From contig NZ_JAYGIL010000024.1 in the NCBI RefSeq assembly GCF_034931025.1, forward strand, positions 29,827-93,826: DNA of 64,000 nt, given 5' to 3'. The first letter of the stretch is position 1. The number at the start of each line of letters is the position of its first letter. The stretch is from Arcicella gelida. Its GTDB lineage: Bacteria; Bacteroidota; Bacteroidia; Cytophagales; Spirosomataceae. Shown here piece by piece: positions 47,417 through 57,467 of this stretch. The notes under the pieces were generated by a model that was not told where the DNA came from, did not search any database, and was given only the letters and a program-made list of their open reading frames with translations. The translations under genes and the position numbers were made by a program.

Positions 47417-48454
47417 TTGGAACATATAACAATTAAAGATATTGCCAAAGCCTTAAATCTCTCGACTTCAACCGTTTCGAGAGCATTAAGAGGAAGCCAT
47501 GAAATTAACCCAGTCACCAAACTTTTGGTGATGGAATATGCCGAAAAATTCAATTATCAACCCAACCCAATTGCACTAAGTTTAAAGGAAAATAAAAGTA
47601 GGTCTATCGGTGTAATCGTACCAGAAATTGATAATCCTTTTTTCTCACAAGCCATCAATGGTATTGAAGATATTGCTTACAACAAAGGTTATCAAGTAGT
47701 TATCTTCCAAAGCCATGAATCTTATGAACGAGAAGTAATTAACACACAGCATATTACTTCAAGACGTGTGGATGGTTTATTGATTTCACTTTCGGGACAA
47801 ACGACTAATGTTGAACACCTAAAAAACTTGCATGATAAAGGATTACCCATTGTGCTATTCGACCGTATCTCAGATGAAATAAACACCCATAAAGTGATTT
47901 CAGATAATTTTGAAGGCTCGTTTAATGGCACTGAACATCTTATCAAAACAGGTAGAAAAAGGATTGCACACATTGCAGCTTCTCCACATTTATCAATTTC
48001 CAAAGAAAGGGTAAAAGGTTATTTGGCAGCTTTGGCAAAACATAATATTCCTGTAGATGAATCTTTATTGAAGTATTGTAATTATGGTTTGCAAGATATT
48101 GAAGTGGTGATAGACCAACTTTTCGCCAACGAAACACCACCCGATGCTATTTTCACCGCAAGCGATAGATTGGCTTTGGGTTGTTTAAGTACTTTGAAAA
48201 AAAGAAACATCAAAGTGCCAGAAGATATTGCTTTGATAGGTTTTACTAATTTAAAAGTAGCGGCACTTTTAGCACCATCGCTCAGTACCATTGTACAACC
48301 CGCTTTGGATATGGGTAAACGTTCGGCAGAATTGTTATTTGATTTAATAGAAAACACTTCTAAACTGCCTAAAAGCTATCGGACTTTTAAATTATATACA
48401 GAATTGATTGTTCGAAATTCTTCTGTAATGAAAAGTGATGAGGAAAGGCTTTAA
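47417..48454 (+). CDS. LacI family transcriptional regulator
   Basis: A 345-residue regulator starting at TTG. The HTH (ITIKDIAKALNLSTSTVSRALRGSHEINPVTK, residues 4-35) is followed by hinge YQPNPIALSLKENKS and a periplasmic-binding-protein-like effector domain (GVIVPEIDNPFFSQAINGIEDIAYNKGY ... AIFTASDRLALGCLSTLKKRNIKVPEDIALIGF). It is divergent from the hexuronate transporter gene and probably controls the glycan locus via the shared operator. Effector unknown, likely a rhamnose- or uronate-derived sugar. Confidence 0.92.
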   Translation: MEHITIKDIAKALNLSTSTVSRALRGSHEINPVTKLLVMEYAEKFNYQPNPIALSLKENKSRSIGVIVPEIDNPFFSQAINGIEDIAYNKGYQVVIFQSHESYEREVINTQHITSRRVDGLLISLSGQTTNVEHLKNLHDKGLPIVLFDRISDEINTHKVISDNFEGSFNGTEHLIKTGRKRIAHIAASPHLSISKERVKGYLAALAKHNIPVDESLLKYCNYGLQDIEVVIDQLFANETPPDAIFTASDRLALGCLSTLKKRNIKVPEDIALIGFTNLKVAALLAPSLSTIVQPALDMGKRSAELLFDLIENTSKLPKSYRTFKLYTELIVRNSSVMKSDEERL

Positions 48455-48463
48455 AATAAAACA

Positions 48464-48490
48464 GCAGGCATGATTTAGTTTCATGCCTGC
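48464..48490. terminator. Bidirectional terminator between LacI and GH95 genes
   Basis: A perfect 10-bp stem (48464-48473 with 48481-48490) between convergent genes, with T-rich sequence after it on the minus strand. Confidence 0.75.
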
Positions 48491-48505
48491 CATATTAAAG
48501 ATTAC

Positions 48506-50956
48506 TTACAAACTCTTTAAAACATAAACTCCGCCTTTAATGGTTTGGAACTCATAAGCATTAAAGTTTTTAGCTTTTTTCAAACTTTGATTTCCTACTA
48601 AATTAAGTGTATTTGGTGTTTTGATAATACAATTTCCGCCTATCGACGAACGAATTACCAATTGTGTTACTTGCTTGTTTTTCCAAGTAATGTCTATTTC
48701 AAAACCACCTCTGGCTTTCATTCCTTTGATTTCTCCATCCTGCCAATCGTCTGGAATAGCTGGCAAAATATTAATCAAACCATCATGACTTTGAAGTATC
48801 ATTTCTGAAATACCAGAAGTACCACCGAAATTACCATCTATTTGAAATGGAGGATGTGCACAGAATAAATTTGGATAAGTACCACCTCCTTTTGTATAAG
48901 TTGTACCTTCCATTCCTGTAAGTTTTAACAACTCACGCACTAATTTATAAGCATGATTTCCATCGTGTAATCTTGCCCAAAAATTTATCTTCCACGATTT
49001 ACTCCAACCTGTTCCATCGTCTCCTCTAATTTCTAAGGTTTTCTTTGCAGCATTTGAGAAATCAGGTGTACGCAATGGCGAAATCTGGCGACTTGGATGC
49101 AAAGCAAATAAATGCGAAACGTGTCTATGTTGTGGGTCTTCGTCTTCCCAATCTTTATACCATTCTTGTAAATTTCCTTTTTTACCGATGTGCAAAGGAT
49201 AGAGTTTTGCTTTCTTTGCAATTAATTCTTTTCTGAAAGCTTCGTCAATACCCAACTTTTCAGAAGCTTCGATGGTGTTGGTAAATAAATCCCAAATGAT
49301 AGCCATGTCCATCGTACTAGCCACAGAAACCGTACCTTTTTCTCCTTTTTCAGTAATAAAAACATTCTCTGGCGAAGTAGAAGGTGCTGTTACTAAATAG
49401 CCATCTTTATCTTCAACGAGCCAATCTTCACAGAAAATAGCGGCTTCTTTCATCAATGGATAAGCTTTGTTTTTCAGGTAATTTTTATCTCCTGTAAAAG
49501 CATAATGTTCCCATAGATGTTGGCTTAACCATGCTCCGCCCATTGCCCAGTTTGCCCACATAGGCGAACCTTTTCCTTTATCTCCTACAGGATTTGACAA
49601 TCCCCAAATGTCAGAATTATGATGAACCGTCCAGCCACGAGCATTGTAAAAATTCTTGGTGGTTTCTTTACCCGTTTTAGCCATGTAGCCAATCCATTTC
49701 AATAATGGCGTGTGTAATTCCGAAAGGTTACTCATTTCTACCATCCAATAATTCATTTGCGTATTGATATTGGTGGTGAAATTACTACTCCAAGGCGGGC
49801 GAACGGAGTTGTTCCAAATACCTTGTAAGTTGGCTGGAATACCATCTGGACGAGAACAAGAAATCAATAAATAACGACCAAATTGAAAATAAAGACTTTC
49901 TAAAGCAGGGTCTTTCCTTCCATCTGCATATTTTAATAATCGTTCGTCAGTTGGTAAATCTACGCTTGGGTTTCCATTTAAAGTAAAGCTTACACGATTG
50001 AAATAACGTTGATAATCAGCAATGTGAGCTTTTTTCATCACATCTACATTTTGATTTAATGCAGCTTGTAAATACTTTTCAGCAATGGCTTTTTCATCCT
50101 TTCCTTCAGAATCAGGGCATTTATCAAAACCGTTAAAACTACTTCCAACCGAAATAATTAACACCGCTTCACTAGCATCTGAAATAGAAATTCCAGAAAT
50201 ATCAGTACTTACTTTTCCGTCGGTAGATTTTACTTTAATTCGCCAGTCGAAGCGAACGCCACCACAACCTGTTGGGTCGTCATAAATAACAGGCTGAGCA
50301 TTATAACCCACATAATTTGGGTCGGCATGAGCAGGCGTTTTTCCTCGAACTACCAATTGATTTGTACCTAATACTGATTTTTTGATAGGATGCTGTGCAG
50401 CGGTTGAAGCCTTAAAATTTAATGCTCCTTTGGTACTTGCCTTTAAGCGAATAATCATTACTTGGGCTGGTGCAGACACAAAAAATTCACGAGAAAATTC
50501 TGTATCTCCTACTTTGAAACGAGTACTAGCGGTAGCATTAGCGATGTTTAAATCTCTATAATAATTACTTACTTCGCCTTTCAAGTTTTGTTCTAAACGT
50601 AAATCACCAAGTGGTTGATACGCCTCTGAATAAAGTCCTTGGAGTTTGTGGGTAAGTTGTTCTGCCTTTTTATAATCTTCCTTAAAAAGTGCTTCTCTTA
50701 CTTCTTTCAAATACTTTGGAGCCTCTGGATTGGGATTTGTATTAACGGGTTTTCCCGACCAAAGAGTTTGTTCATTCAACTGAATTAATTCATTAGCTGG
50801 TCTTCCGAAAATCATTGCACCGATACGTCCATTACCAATTGGCAAAGCTTCATTCCAGTTTCTAGCTGGCTGTTTGTACCAAAGTGTCAGGTTCTTTTGG
50901 GCAAAAGAACAAAGTGTTTGGCTAAGTAGTAAAATAGCTAAAAAGGTTTTTTTCAT
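48506..50956 (-). CDS. GH95 glycoside hydrolase
   Basis: An 816-residue exported enzyme. The ATG at 50956 begins the signal peptide MKKTFLAILLLSQTLCSFAQ; the longer frame to 51097 has no signal. Family GH95 hydrolases are alpha-L-fucosidases or alpha-L-galactosidases. Markers: WNEALPIGNGRIGAMIFG, LNEQTLWSGKP, RPDGIPANLQGIWNNSVRPPWSSNFTTNINTQMNYWM, and the C-terminal GGTYPNLFCAHPPFQIDGNFGGTSGISEMILQS. In rhamnogalacturonan degradation such enzymes remove L-galactose or fucose caps. It is the last gene of a minus-strand set. Confidence 0.93.
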   Translation of the reverse strand: MKKTFLAILLLSQTLCSFAQKNLTLWYKQPARNWNEALPIGNGRIGAMIFGRPANELIQLNEQTLWSGKPVNTNPNPEAPKYLKEVREALFKEDYKKAEQLTHKLQGLYSEAYQPLGDLRLEQNLKGEVSNYYRDLNIANATASTRFKVGDTEFSREFFVSAPAQVMIIRLKASTKGALNFKASTAAQHPIKKSVLGTNQLVVRGKTPAHADPNYVGYNAQPVIYDDPTGCGGVRFDWRIKVKSTDGKVSTDISGISISDASEAVLIISVGSSFNGFDKCPDSEGKDEKAIAEKYLQAALNQNVDVMKKAHIADYQRYFNRVSFTLNGNPSVDLPTDERLLKYADGRKDPALESLYFQFGRYLLISCSRPDGIPANLQGIWNNSVRPPWSSNFTTNINTQMNYWMVEMSNLSELHTPLLKWIGYMAKTGKETTKNFYNARGWTVHHNSDIWGLSNPVGDKGKGSPMWANWAMGGAWLSQHLWEHYAFTGDKNYLKNKAYPLMKEAAIFCEDWLVEDKDGYLVTAPSTSPENVFITEKGEKGTVSVASTMDMAIIWDLFTNTIEASEKLGIDEAFRKELIAKKAKLYPLHIGKKGNLQEWYKDWEDEDPQHRHVSHLFALHPSRQISPLRTPDFSNAAKKTLEIRGDDGTGWSKSWKINFWARLHDGNHAYKLVRELLKLTGMEGTTYTKGGGTYPNLFCAHPPFQIDGNFGGTSGISEMILQSHDGLINILPAIPDDWQDGEIKGMKARGGFEIDITWKNKQVTQLVIRSSIGGNCIIKTPNTLNLVGNQSLKKAKNFNAYEFQTIKGGVYVLKSL

Positions 50957-51050
50957 ATAATTGTTATTTGTGAGTTGTGAATGAGCATTTTTGTGATTAT
51001 TGTGGAATTTTATGCTAAAAAACGCCTCATTCTTCACTAAATACTCATCA

Positions 51051-53189
51051 TTAAAAGAATTTTCTAAATCCTTCCCAGCGCACTTTCCATTTTCCATTTT
51101 TAGGAATACCAGGATTTATCGTTTTACATCCATCATAGCCTCCGCACATCATCGCTACTGCTGTTAATAATCCTCCATTGCCGGGTAAATACAAACGTAA
51201 ACGAGCATCTTGAAAATTATGTCCGTTAGGCAAATACGTGTTGGTTCTAATATCCATCATCAAGGCATCAATCGCTTTTTCTGGTTGGTTTAATCGAGTT
51301 GCCGTCATGGCAACCATCGGAAAATCCCAACCCCAAGTATCATCCCAATGCCAAATCTTCCAGATTTTATCGAAAGTATTTTGCATGATTTGTTTATCAA
51401 GCATTTTACTTGCTGGCAACATTCCCAAAGTACCCAATACACTTGGATGATCTGTTAAAAACACTGGATTCGTATAAGAATCTGTCGCATTTTCTGTAGC
51501 CAAATAAACGCCATCTTGTACAGGCAAAGGCGATAGTTTTTTCAAAACATCATCCCATTTTTCATTTCTTTTTAAACCCGAACGTTCACGCCAAATTTGT
51601 GCAGTTGATAAAGCCCATTGCCAATAAGCCAGTTCGTAAGTCGGGTTAAAAGTATCTTCAGGTTTAAAACGCTCTTGAGCAGGAATTACTCCTTTTCCTA
51701 AAATGTATCGACCTTGCTCTGGGTCGAAGTAAGCGTAAGAAGCCATGAATTCGGCTGTTTTAAACACTAAGTCTTTATACTTTTCTAAAGTAGCTTTATC
51801 TTGATGTTTACGATAAGCCAACTCAGCGAAAGTAATAAAATGTGGTTGTTGCCAAAGTAAATATGCACCCACCGACGAAGGTGCTTCTTTCCCATCTGGG
51901 TCGGTCATTTTTTGCCAACGAACACCTTCAAAACCTTGTCTTTCTGCAATAATTTTAGCTTCTGGTTCAACTTTTTTGTACCAACTCATACTTTTTTCAA
52001 GTAAATCAGTACGATTCCACAAAGCAAAATGAACGCCATGCCACCAGTGCATTTCTAAATGTGGCTTCCCGAACCAAGAATTATAGGTTAAACCTGTTTC
52101 CTGTGGCGGCTCGTTATTGGCACATTGTATTTTGGTGAGATATTGCGATAAAATAATTCTTCGCTCCAACTCTTTGGCTCGTGGATCGGTACTTCCAGCA
52201 AAGTCAACCGCAGCACCATTACTCCAAAAAGTTTTCCAAGCCGTTTTTGTACTCAATAAAGTGTTAGTAAAATTTGGAATTGTTTCTTTTGGAAGCTTTT
52301 CAGAGAACATCACGCTGAATTCCAAGGTGCTTTCTTTTGTATCTGGACTCAGCACAAAATAGTGTGCTTCGCTTTGTAAAACCTTTGAATCTTGGTTACT
52401 TTCAACTTTCACAAAATATTCAGTATCGTTTAACTGATGTTTGAAAACAAAAGATTTCTCGCTAGAAAGTACGACAGATGATTGGTGTTTATCTGCATTT
52501 TTCCAATTATTTCCTTCATCTGTAAACTGATTTGTAGGGTACGGAAAACGTAAACGATATTTCAATTGTCCCGTTTTCAATAATTCAGATTGTACTTTTA
52601 CCGAAATCAAATCTTTTTGTTGATGTGCCACTGTAATTACTTTTACAGGAATACCTTCTACTGAAAACTGACTGGTAATTTCACCTGTGTAAGCATTTAA
52701 GGTTTGATGAATATTAGTTAAATCTTGTGGATTTACTTTTGAACCATCTTTTTTAAACAATTCAAAACCAAGATTTCCTAATTGTAAACGATGTGGATTT
52801 TGACGAAGGAAATTATTGGCAGCCTTTGCTCTTTCGCTGTTAGAAGCTTGAACAGCATAAGGTACTTTTCTGCCATGAGAATTGATTTCTTTTAGCGTTT
52901 CTTCGATTTTGTAATTTTCAGTATTCGGATAACGATGCCAACCCCAAACCGACTGTGTACCTAATGAAATTCCTTTGGCATAAAAATCGGGAAAAGTCTG
53001 TAAACCAGTAATGTCAGTCGTAAAAGCGAAACTACCATTACCAACCGACAATGAAGCCAAAGTATCAATTTTGTTAACCACAACCGTGTGGCGTTCTACC
53101 AAAGCTTTTCGGTCGATTTTACTTTGTGCAAAAGTGTATTGCACAAAAAATGAGGCAAAAGAAAAGAGTAATAATCTAATGTTTTTCAT
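51051..53189 (-). CDS. GH65/six-hairpin glycosidase-like protein
   Basis: A 712-residue exported protein; the ATG at 53189 precedes the signal peptide (FFVQYTFAQ). An N-terminal beta-sandwich is followed by an alpha/alpha toroid with GKPHLEMHWWHGVHFALWNR, NPTYELAYWQWALSTAQIW and WGWDFPMVAMTATRLNQ, resembling clan GH-L (GH65/GH15-like) enzymes. I cannot assign a family or substrate. It sits between rhaM and GH95, after a terminator, so it probably works on a rhamnose-containing glycan. Confidence 0.75.
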   Translation of the reverse strand: MKNIRLLLFSFASFFVQYTFAQSKIDRKALVERHTVVVNKIDTLASLSVGNGSFAFTTDITGLQTFPDFYAKGISLGTQSVWGWHRYPNTENYKIEETLKEINSHGRKVPYAVQASNSERAKAANNFLRQNPHRLQLGNLGFELFKKDGSKVNPQDLTNIHQTLNAYTGEITSQFSVEGIPVKVITVAHQQKDLISVKVQSELLKTGQLKYRLRFPYPTNQFTDEGNNWKNADKHQSSVVLSSEKSFVFKHQLNDTEYFVKVESNQDSKVLQSEAHYFVLSPDTKESTLEFSVMFSEKLPKETIPNFTNTLLSTKTAWKTFWSNGAAVDFAGSTDPRAKELERRIILSQYLTKIQCANNEPPQETGLTYNSWFGKPHLEMHWWHGVHFALWNRTDLLEKSMSWYKKVEPEAKIIAERQGFEGVRWQKMTDPDGKEAPSSVGAYLLWQQPHFITFAELAYRKHQDKATLEKYKDLVFKTAEFMASYAYFDPEQGRYILGKGVIPAQERFKPEDTFNPTYELAYWQWALSTAQIWRERSGLKRNEKWDDVLKKLSPLPVQDGVYLATENATDSYTNPVFLTDHPSVLGTLGMLPASKMLDKQIMQNTFDKIWKIWHWDDTWGWDFPMVAMTATRLNQPEKAIDALMMDIRTNTYLPNGHNFQDARLRLYLPGNGGLLTAVAMMCGGYDGCKTINPGIPKNGKWKVRWEGFRKFF

Positions 53190-53290
53190 ATAATGAATAG
53201 TTGAGAGTGATGGATGAATTATCAATTTTAAATATTACTTACTCAATGGTTTTCAGTATTTTATTCTTTAACATTAATCGAATTTAAGCA

Positions 53291-53355
53291 TCAAAAAAGC
53301 ACAGACTAAGTCATCAATCTTGATATTGATCTTCCTTAAATCTGTGCTTTCTTAT
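53291..53355 (-). terminator. Terminator of rhaM
   Basis: A 10-bp outer stem (53296-53305 with 53341-53350) encloses a smaller inner hairpin; on the minus strand it runs into CTTTTTTGA. Confidence 0.75.
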
Positions 53356-53367
53356 TAAATCCAGCAA

Positions 53368-53682
53368 TTAAGCCATTCTATACACGCAAGATAAATCTTT
53401 CACAACTGGAGAATTATCAGGATTCGTATCCATAATATCGCCCATAAATGCCCACCATTTTTTCATGATTTCAGTTTGTGGTAATTCGTCAAGCGTATGA
53501 TTATCTACTCTTTTCTGAACAGCAAACAAAATCCCAGAAGCTTCATCCAAATAAATAGCGTATTCTGTAATTCCAGATTTTACTAATAATTCAGATAATT
53601 CTGGCCAAATTTCATCATGGCGTTTTTTGTATTCTTGCTCAAATCCTTTTTTGAGCTTCATCGTAAAAGCGATTTCCTGCAT
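53368..53682 (-). CDS. rhaM: L-rhamnose mutarotase
   Basis: A 104-residue enzyme that interconverts alpha- and beta-L-rhamnose for isomerase entry. FTMKLKKGFEQEYKKRHDEIWPEL (with the catalytic His in KRHDE), SGITEYAIYLDEASGILFA and the C-terminal MKKWWAFMGDIM are family hallmarks. It is in a gene set with GH106 alpha-L-rhamnosidase, which would supply the rhamnose. Confidence 0.93.
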   Translation of the reverse strand: MQEIAFTMKLKKGFEQEYKKRHDEIWPELSELLVKSGITEYAIYLDEASGILFAVQKRVDNHTLDELPQTEIMKKWWAFMGDIMDTNPDNSPVVKDLSCVYRMA

Positions 53683-53705
53683 TTTTTTGAGTTTATGGGT
53701 TTAAT

Positions 53706-53767
53706 GTTTATGAGTTCAAAGTTTATGAATCAGAACTGTAAACTCATAAACTTTTGAACTCATAAAC
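53706..53767. repeat. Long inverted repeat between NIPSNAP and rhaM genes
   Basis: Arms of 23 and 24 bases (53706-53728 and 53744-53767) match except for one extra A, with a 15-base loop. Each arm also contains two GTTTATGA-type copies. No T tract follows, so it is more likely an mRNA-processing or stability element than a terminator. Confidence 0.7.
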
Positions 53768-53772
53768 TCTAT

Positions 53773-54549
53773 CTAGATTTGTGAAAAATCTGTTGGTGTC
53801 AAGAAATGGATTTCGGCTTTGGTCATCGCATGGTCGTATTCTGGAAGTACTTTAATACGGTTCCATTCTGAATCAGCTCCGAAAGCTTTCCAATGTTCAT
53901 CTCTCGACGCTCTGTTATCAAAAGTAGTCATGTACACCAAGTTTGGCTGTTTCCCACCGATGATAGTTTGTGCATAAAACACTGGATTGAAACCCAATCT
54001 TACAAAAATGTTGATTTCACCACCTTCGTTAAACATGTGAATTTTACTCAATCCTTTTGTTTCACTGTGGCTTTCGTATAAACGATATTCATATACTCTT
54101 TCAGATTTTGGTGCTGAAGTTGTTGGTACTTTCAGTTTTGTCCAATCTTTAAAAGCAACTGAAAGCGAGCTTTCGTAACGTTCATAAGCTGGCGTAGCGA
54201 AGTTGGCATCTAAATAAGGTTTTGCTGCTTGTTGATACACAGCATCAGAAGCCAATTTGCTTGAAATTTTACTGAATTGGTCTAAAGATTTATAAGGAAT
54301 TAGTACATACAATTTAATTCCATCTTTTTGGTCAGCTTCATTAAAAACACCTACTGAATTAATTCCCAATCGGTTAAAAGCAGGAATGGCAGCATCTTTA
54401 AAATAATCTTCAACTACTTTTTTCTGCTCAAGCGTTTTGAAACTATATACTCTGGTTTCGTAATATTCAGCTTGTGGTTTGGCAAAAGTAATGCTCGCAA
54501 AAGTGGCGATAAACAAATAAATGGCGAAAATAGAAAGACGTTTTAACAT
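53773..54549 (-). CDS. Exported NIPSNAP family protein
   Basis: A 258-residue secreted protein; the ATG at 54549 starts a signal peptide (MLKRLSIFAIYLFIATFAS...). Two NIPSNAP/ferredoxin-like modules: YYETRVYSFKTLEQKKVVEDYF and RVYEYRLYESHSETKGLSKIHMF, the second followed by NLVYMTTFDNRASRDEHWKAFG. The role is not known, but such proteins recur in Bacteroidota sugar-degradation loci. It is between GH106 and rhaM on the same strand. Confidence 0.87.
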   Translation of the reverse strand: MLKRLSIFAIYLFIATFASITFAKPQAEYYETRVYSFKTLEQKKVVEDYFKDAAIPAFNRLGINSVGVFNEADQKDGIKLYVLIPYKSLDQFSKISSKLASDAVYQQAAKPYLDANFATPAYERYESSLSVAFKDWTKLKVPTTSAPKSERVYEYRLYESHSETKGLSKIHMFNEGGEINIFVRLGFNPVFYAQTIIGGKQPNLVYMTTFDNRASRDEHWKAFGADSEWNRIKVLPEYDHAMTKAEIHFLTPTDFSQI

Positions 54550-54626
54550 GATTGTTTTGTTATTTATGTATGAATAAAATGGTTGAAAATTCACTATTTA
54601 TTCAACGTCTCTCTATTTTCTAGCTC

Positions 54627-57467
54627 CTATTTCAAAACCTCTACAGGTGTTAAAGTTACTTTTTCTAATAAACCAGATTCTTTTGGAGCCCAATTTTTGG
54701 TAGTAAAATAGCCTTCTTTTCCTAAGTTTTGTTTCAGTCTCGCCGAGACGTTGATGTTATAAAATTTCTGCCAAACAGTGCCTTCTTTTTCTAATGCAAT
54801 TACTCTGTTTGCCATTGAGTTAGAGACTTTTATCGCTAAATCATTTTGTACTTTCAGTAAAGTATTAGGTACAAAAACTTTAAAAGTTGGACCTAACAAA
54901 GTAGCTAAATATTTTCCGTTCAATGTTACCGAAGCACTTTCTGTTACTTTTCCTAAATCTAACCAATAGCCTTGTGCATTAGTTTTAGGTTTTGCAAAAT
55001 TCAATTGATACAATGCTGTTCCAGAAAAATCTTGATAAGCATCGCCTGCATTCGTCCACGAACCTAAATTTTTGGTTTCAAGCGTTTTAGGTAAAGTCGG
55101 TCCACCGTCGATGAAAGATATTTTCCAAGTGCCTTTTAATTCTTCGGCTTCTTTGCTTGTTTTCCAATAAGGGTAAGTTGAACCTTTTTCTACTGTTTTA
55201 AAAGTCTCAACAATGCACGATTCGCCCACAGACAATTGCAGAAATACTTCTTTATTTTTCACTTTTGCCATGCCCAAAACTTCCGTCATTGGATTATACA
55301 AAGCGGCAGATTTCGCATCAGCTTCTAATTTTACCCAACCTTCAAATGCCTGTCCAGCTTTATTATTGATGAAGTAATAATTACCTTTTGCAGAAGTTTT
55401 TCTAACAAATTGTAAACCTTTGTCCGTCATGGTTTCACGATAGATTTTAGCGTAAATCATCAATTCGTCTAAATCTTCTCCTAATAAAAATGAACCTTCA
55501 CCAACTTTCGCCTGATTCACTTTAGCGTTTACTTTCACAAAATTCAATTGAGCCAAAAGTGCTTTAAATTTTGCTCTGCGTTCGTCCAAATTTCCTAAGC
55601 CTGGCACATCAGCTGGTAATTTATGATGTACAATGATTGTCGCTCCAGAACTTGCCAATTGTACTAATTTCTCAAAAGTCTCTAAAGGTACTTGCTCACT
55701 CTCCGCCAACAATACTGTTTTGTAGGCAACGCCACCCGTAATAATTTGCTGATTTTGTGATTTCAAATTGGCAATTTGTTTATCCGAAATAAAATCGAAG
55801 CCATAACCACGGTCAATCATTTTTTGTGCAACTTCTTTAAAATCTGTTCCGTTAAATTCTGGCGTTACTCCATCAAAATGTTCTAATAAACCTTTTTTAG
55901 AAGGTTCTGTGAGTCGGTCGGTAATCGGGAAGTACAACAAGACATCGTTATTGGGTTTGCTATCTTGTAAAAAGGTTTGTGTGCGAGCCACGTAATTATT
56001 CAAGGTAGCAAAATCTTTCCAGAAAGGATTATGTGGCGTAAAATGCACCGCTGCATAAAATAACCAACCGGGAAAAGCTTCGTTTTTAGGAGAATAATTT
56101 GTTCCGTGATAAAAAATATGATTGACACCACCAACCAAGAACAAGTCTAACGCTTTTTTAACATCACTTAATGAAGAAAGAAAATGTTCGTTTTCCCAAG
56201 TAGCCGATTCCGAAGACGTTAATTTTTTACCCAACACATTGGAAGCCGAAGAAGCGAATTTGATTCTCAATAAATCTGTCCCTTCAATTTCTGGAATGTC
56301 CACCAAACCGTATAAATCTAAAGTATTAGCTGGCGAACCATGAGCCTGATTTCTTACAATTTTGCCACGACCATGAGCCCATTTTGCCCATTCTCCAGTA
56401 TATTTTTCCAGAATCAAATCTCCAATTGTCGTTCTATAATCAAATAATACTCTGTGGTTTAAATCAGTATTTTCTTTGCTGAAAAGATTGGGCAAGTAAT
56501 TTCTTAAATCGTAACCTCTTCTTTGTTGAAATTCTTTGAATAAATCTTCCGTCCAGTCTGATTGACCACGAGCATCATCTACTTCATAAGAATCATTAAA
56601 AAAAGCACGCATACTTGAAACATCCGTTTTGGCAAAAGCTTTATCAAATTCTTTTAAGTAATTCTGAATGGCTTTTTCTGAAAAATGGTCGATTACATCA
56701 CCTTCGCCACCTGGTCCAGCACGTTCTACCATTTTGCCATGCCAACCTTGAAAAATGGCGTAGAGTGTCCAATTACCTTTGGGAGCTTCCCAATTCAATT
56801 GTCCCATCGCACTTACTTTGTCTGTCAGATTAATTATTTCGCCTTTGTCAGAATACGCCATGAGTGTTTGTAAAGGCAAAGGTTTTTCAAACTTCACTTG
56901 GTCGATTGCCAATTCTTGAAGGTTTTCATTCTTTGAAATGGGATATTTTAAAGCTGAAATCTCTGTCTTTTTAGGCAAAACATATCGCAATAATGGACTT
57001 TGTTGAAATGAAATTATTTCCGAAAGCTTCTCCCCTTCTTTCAACTGATAAGTTTTGAAATTTACATTTTTGCAAGCGTCTTCTGGCGTAACCCAGCGTC
57101 CACCAAAAGGCCATCCCGAAGCATTGGCAAGGTCAATACCCAAACCCAAACGAGTACCTTCATTCAAAGTATGTTTGAACATTTCTACCCATTTTGGCGA
57201 GAGGAAATCAATAAAATTAGCTTCTTGACCTTTCACACCGTAGATTGGTGTAATTTCTAAACCTCCCAAACCAGCTTTTTGGTAAGTTTCCATATTATAG
57301 GTTAAATCTTTGGCATTTACTGAGTTACCTTCCCACCACCAGCGTGACCACGGTTTAGATTCCTGTGTAATAGGCTTCCATTTTGCTTGTCCGAAACTTA
57401 AAGAACAAGAAATTGATAAAAGTAAAAGCGTCTGAAAAAATTTCGTTGATTTATGCTGTTTCATCAA
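54627..57467 (-). CDS. GH106 alpha-L-rhamnosidase
   Basis: A 946-residue exported glycoside hydrolase of family GH106, releasing terminal alpha-L-rhamnose. Signal peptide ends LSFGQ. SRWWWEGNSVNAKDLTYNMETYQKAGLGGLEITPIYGVKG is the family N-terminal signature; ENEHFLSSLSDVKKALDLFLVGGVNHIFYHGTNYSP and the carbohydrate-binding C-terminus also fit. A second in-frame ATG lies at 57464. It is the first gene of the minus-strand rhamnose set, divergent from GH2, with an operator in the shared upstream region. Confidence 0.93.
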   Translation of the reverse strand: MMKQHKSTKFFQTLLLLSISCSLSFGQAKWKPITQESKPWSRWWWEGNSVNAKDLTYNMETYQKAGLGGLEITPIYGVKGQEANFIDFLSPKWVEMFKHTLNEGTRLGLGIDLANASGWPFGGRWVTPEDACKNVNFKTYQLKEGEKLSEIISFQQSPLLRYVLPKKTEISALKYPISKNENLQELAIDQVKFEKPLPLQTLMAYSDKGEIINLTDKVSAMGQLNWEAPKGNWTLYAIFQGWHGKMVERAGPGGEGDVIDHFSEKAIQNYLKEFDKAFAKTDVSSMRAFFNDSYEVDDARGQSDWTEDLFKEFQQRRGYDLRNYLPNLFSKENTDLNHRVLFDYRTTIGDLILEKYTGEWAKWAHGRGKIVRNQAHGSPANTLDLYGLVDIPEIEGTDLLRIKFASSASNVLGKKLTSSESATWENEHFLSSLSDVKKALDLFLVGGVNHIFYHGTNYSPKNEAFPGWLFYAAVHFTPHNPFWKDFATLNNYVARTQTFLQDSKPNNDVLLYFPITDRLTEPSKKGLLEHFDGVTPEFNGTDFKEVAQKMIDRGYGFDFISDKQIANLKSQNQQIITGGVAYKTVLLAESEQVPLETFEKLVQLASSGATIIVHHKLPADVPGLGNLDERRAKFKALLAQLNFVKVNAKVNQAKVGEGSFLLGEDLDELMIYAKIYRETMTDKGLQFVRKTSAKGNYYFINNKAGQAFEGWVKLEADAKSAALYNPMTEVLGMAKVKNKEVFLQLSVGESCIVETFKTVEKGSTYPYWKTSKEAEELKGTWKISFIDGGPTLPKTLETKNLGSWTNAGDAYQDFSGTALYQLNFAKPKTNAQGYWLDLGKVTESASVTLNGKYLATLLGPTFKVFVPNTLLKVQNDLAIKVSNSMANRVIALEKEGTVWQKFYNINVSARLKQNLGKEGYFTTKNWAPKESGLLEKVTLTPVEVLK

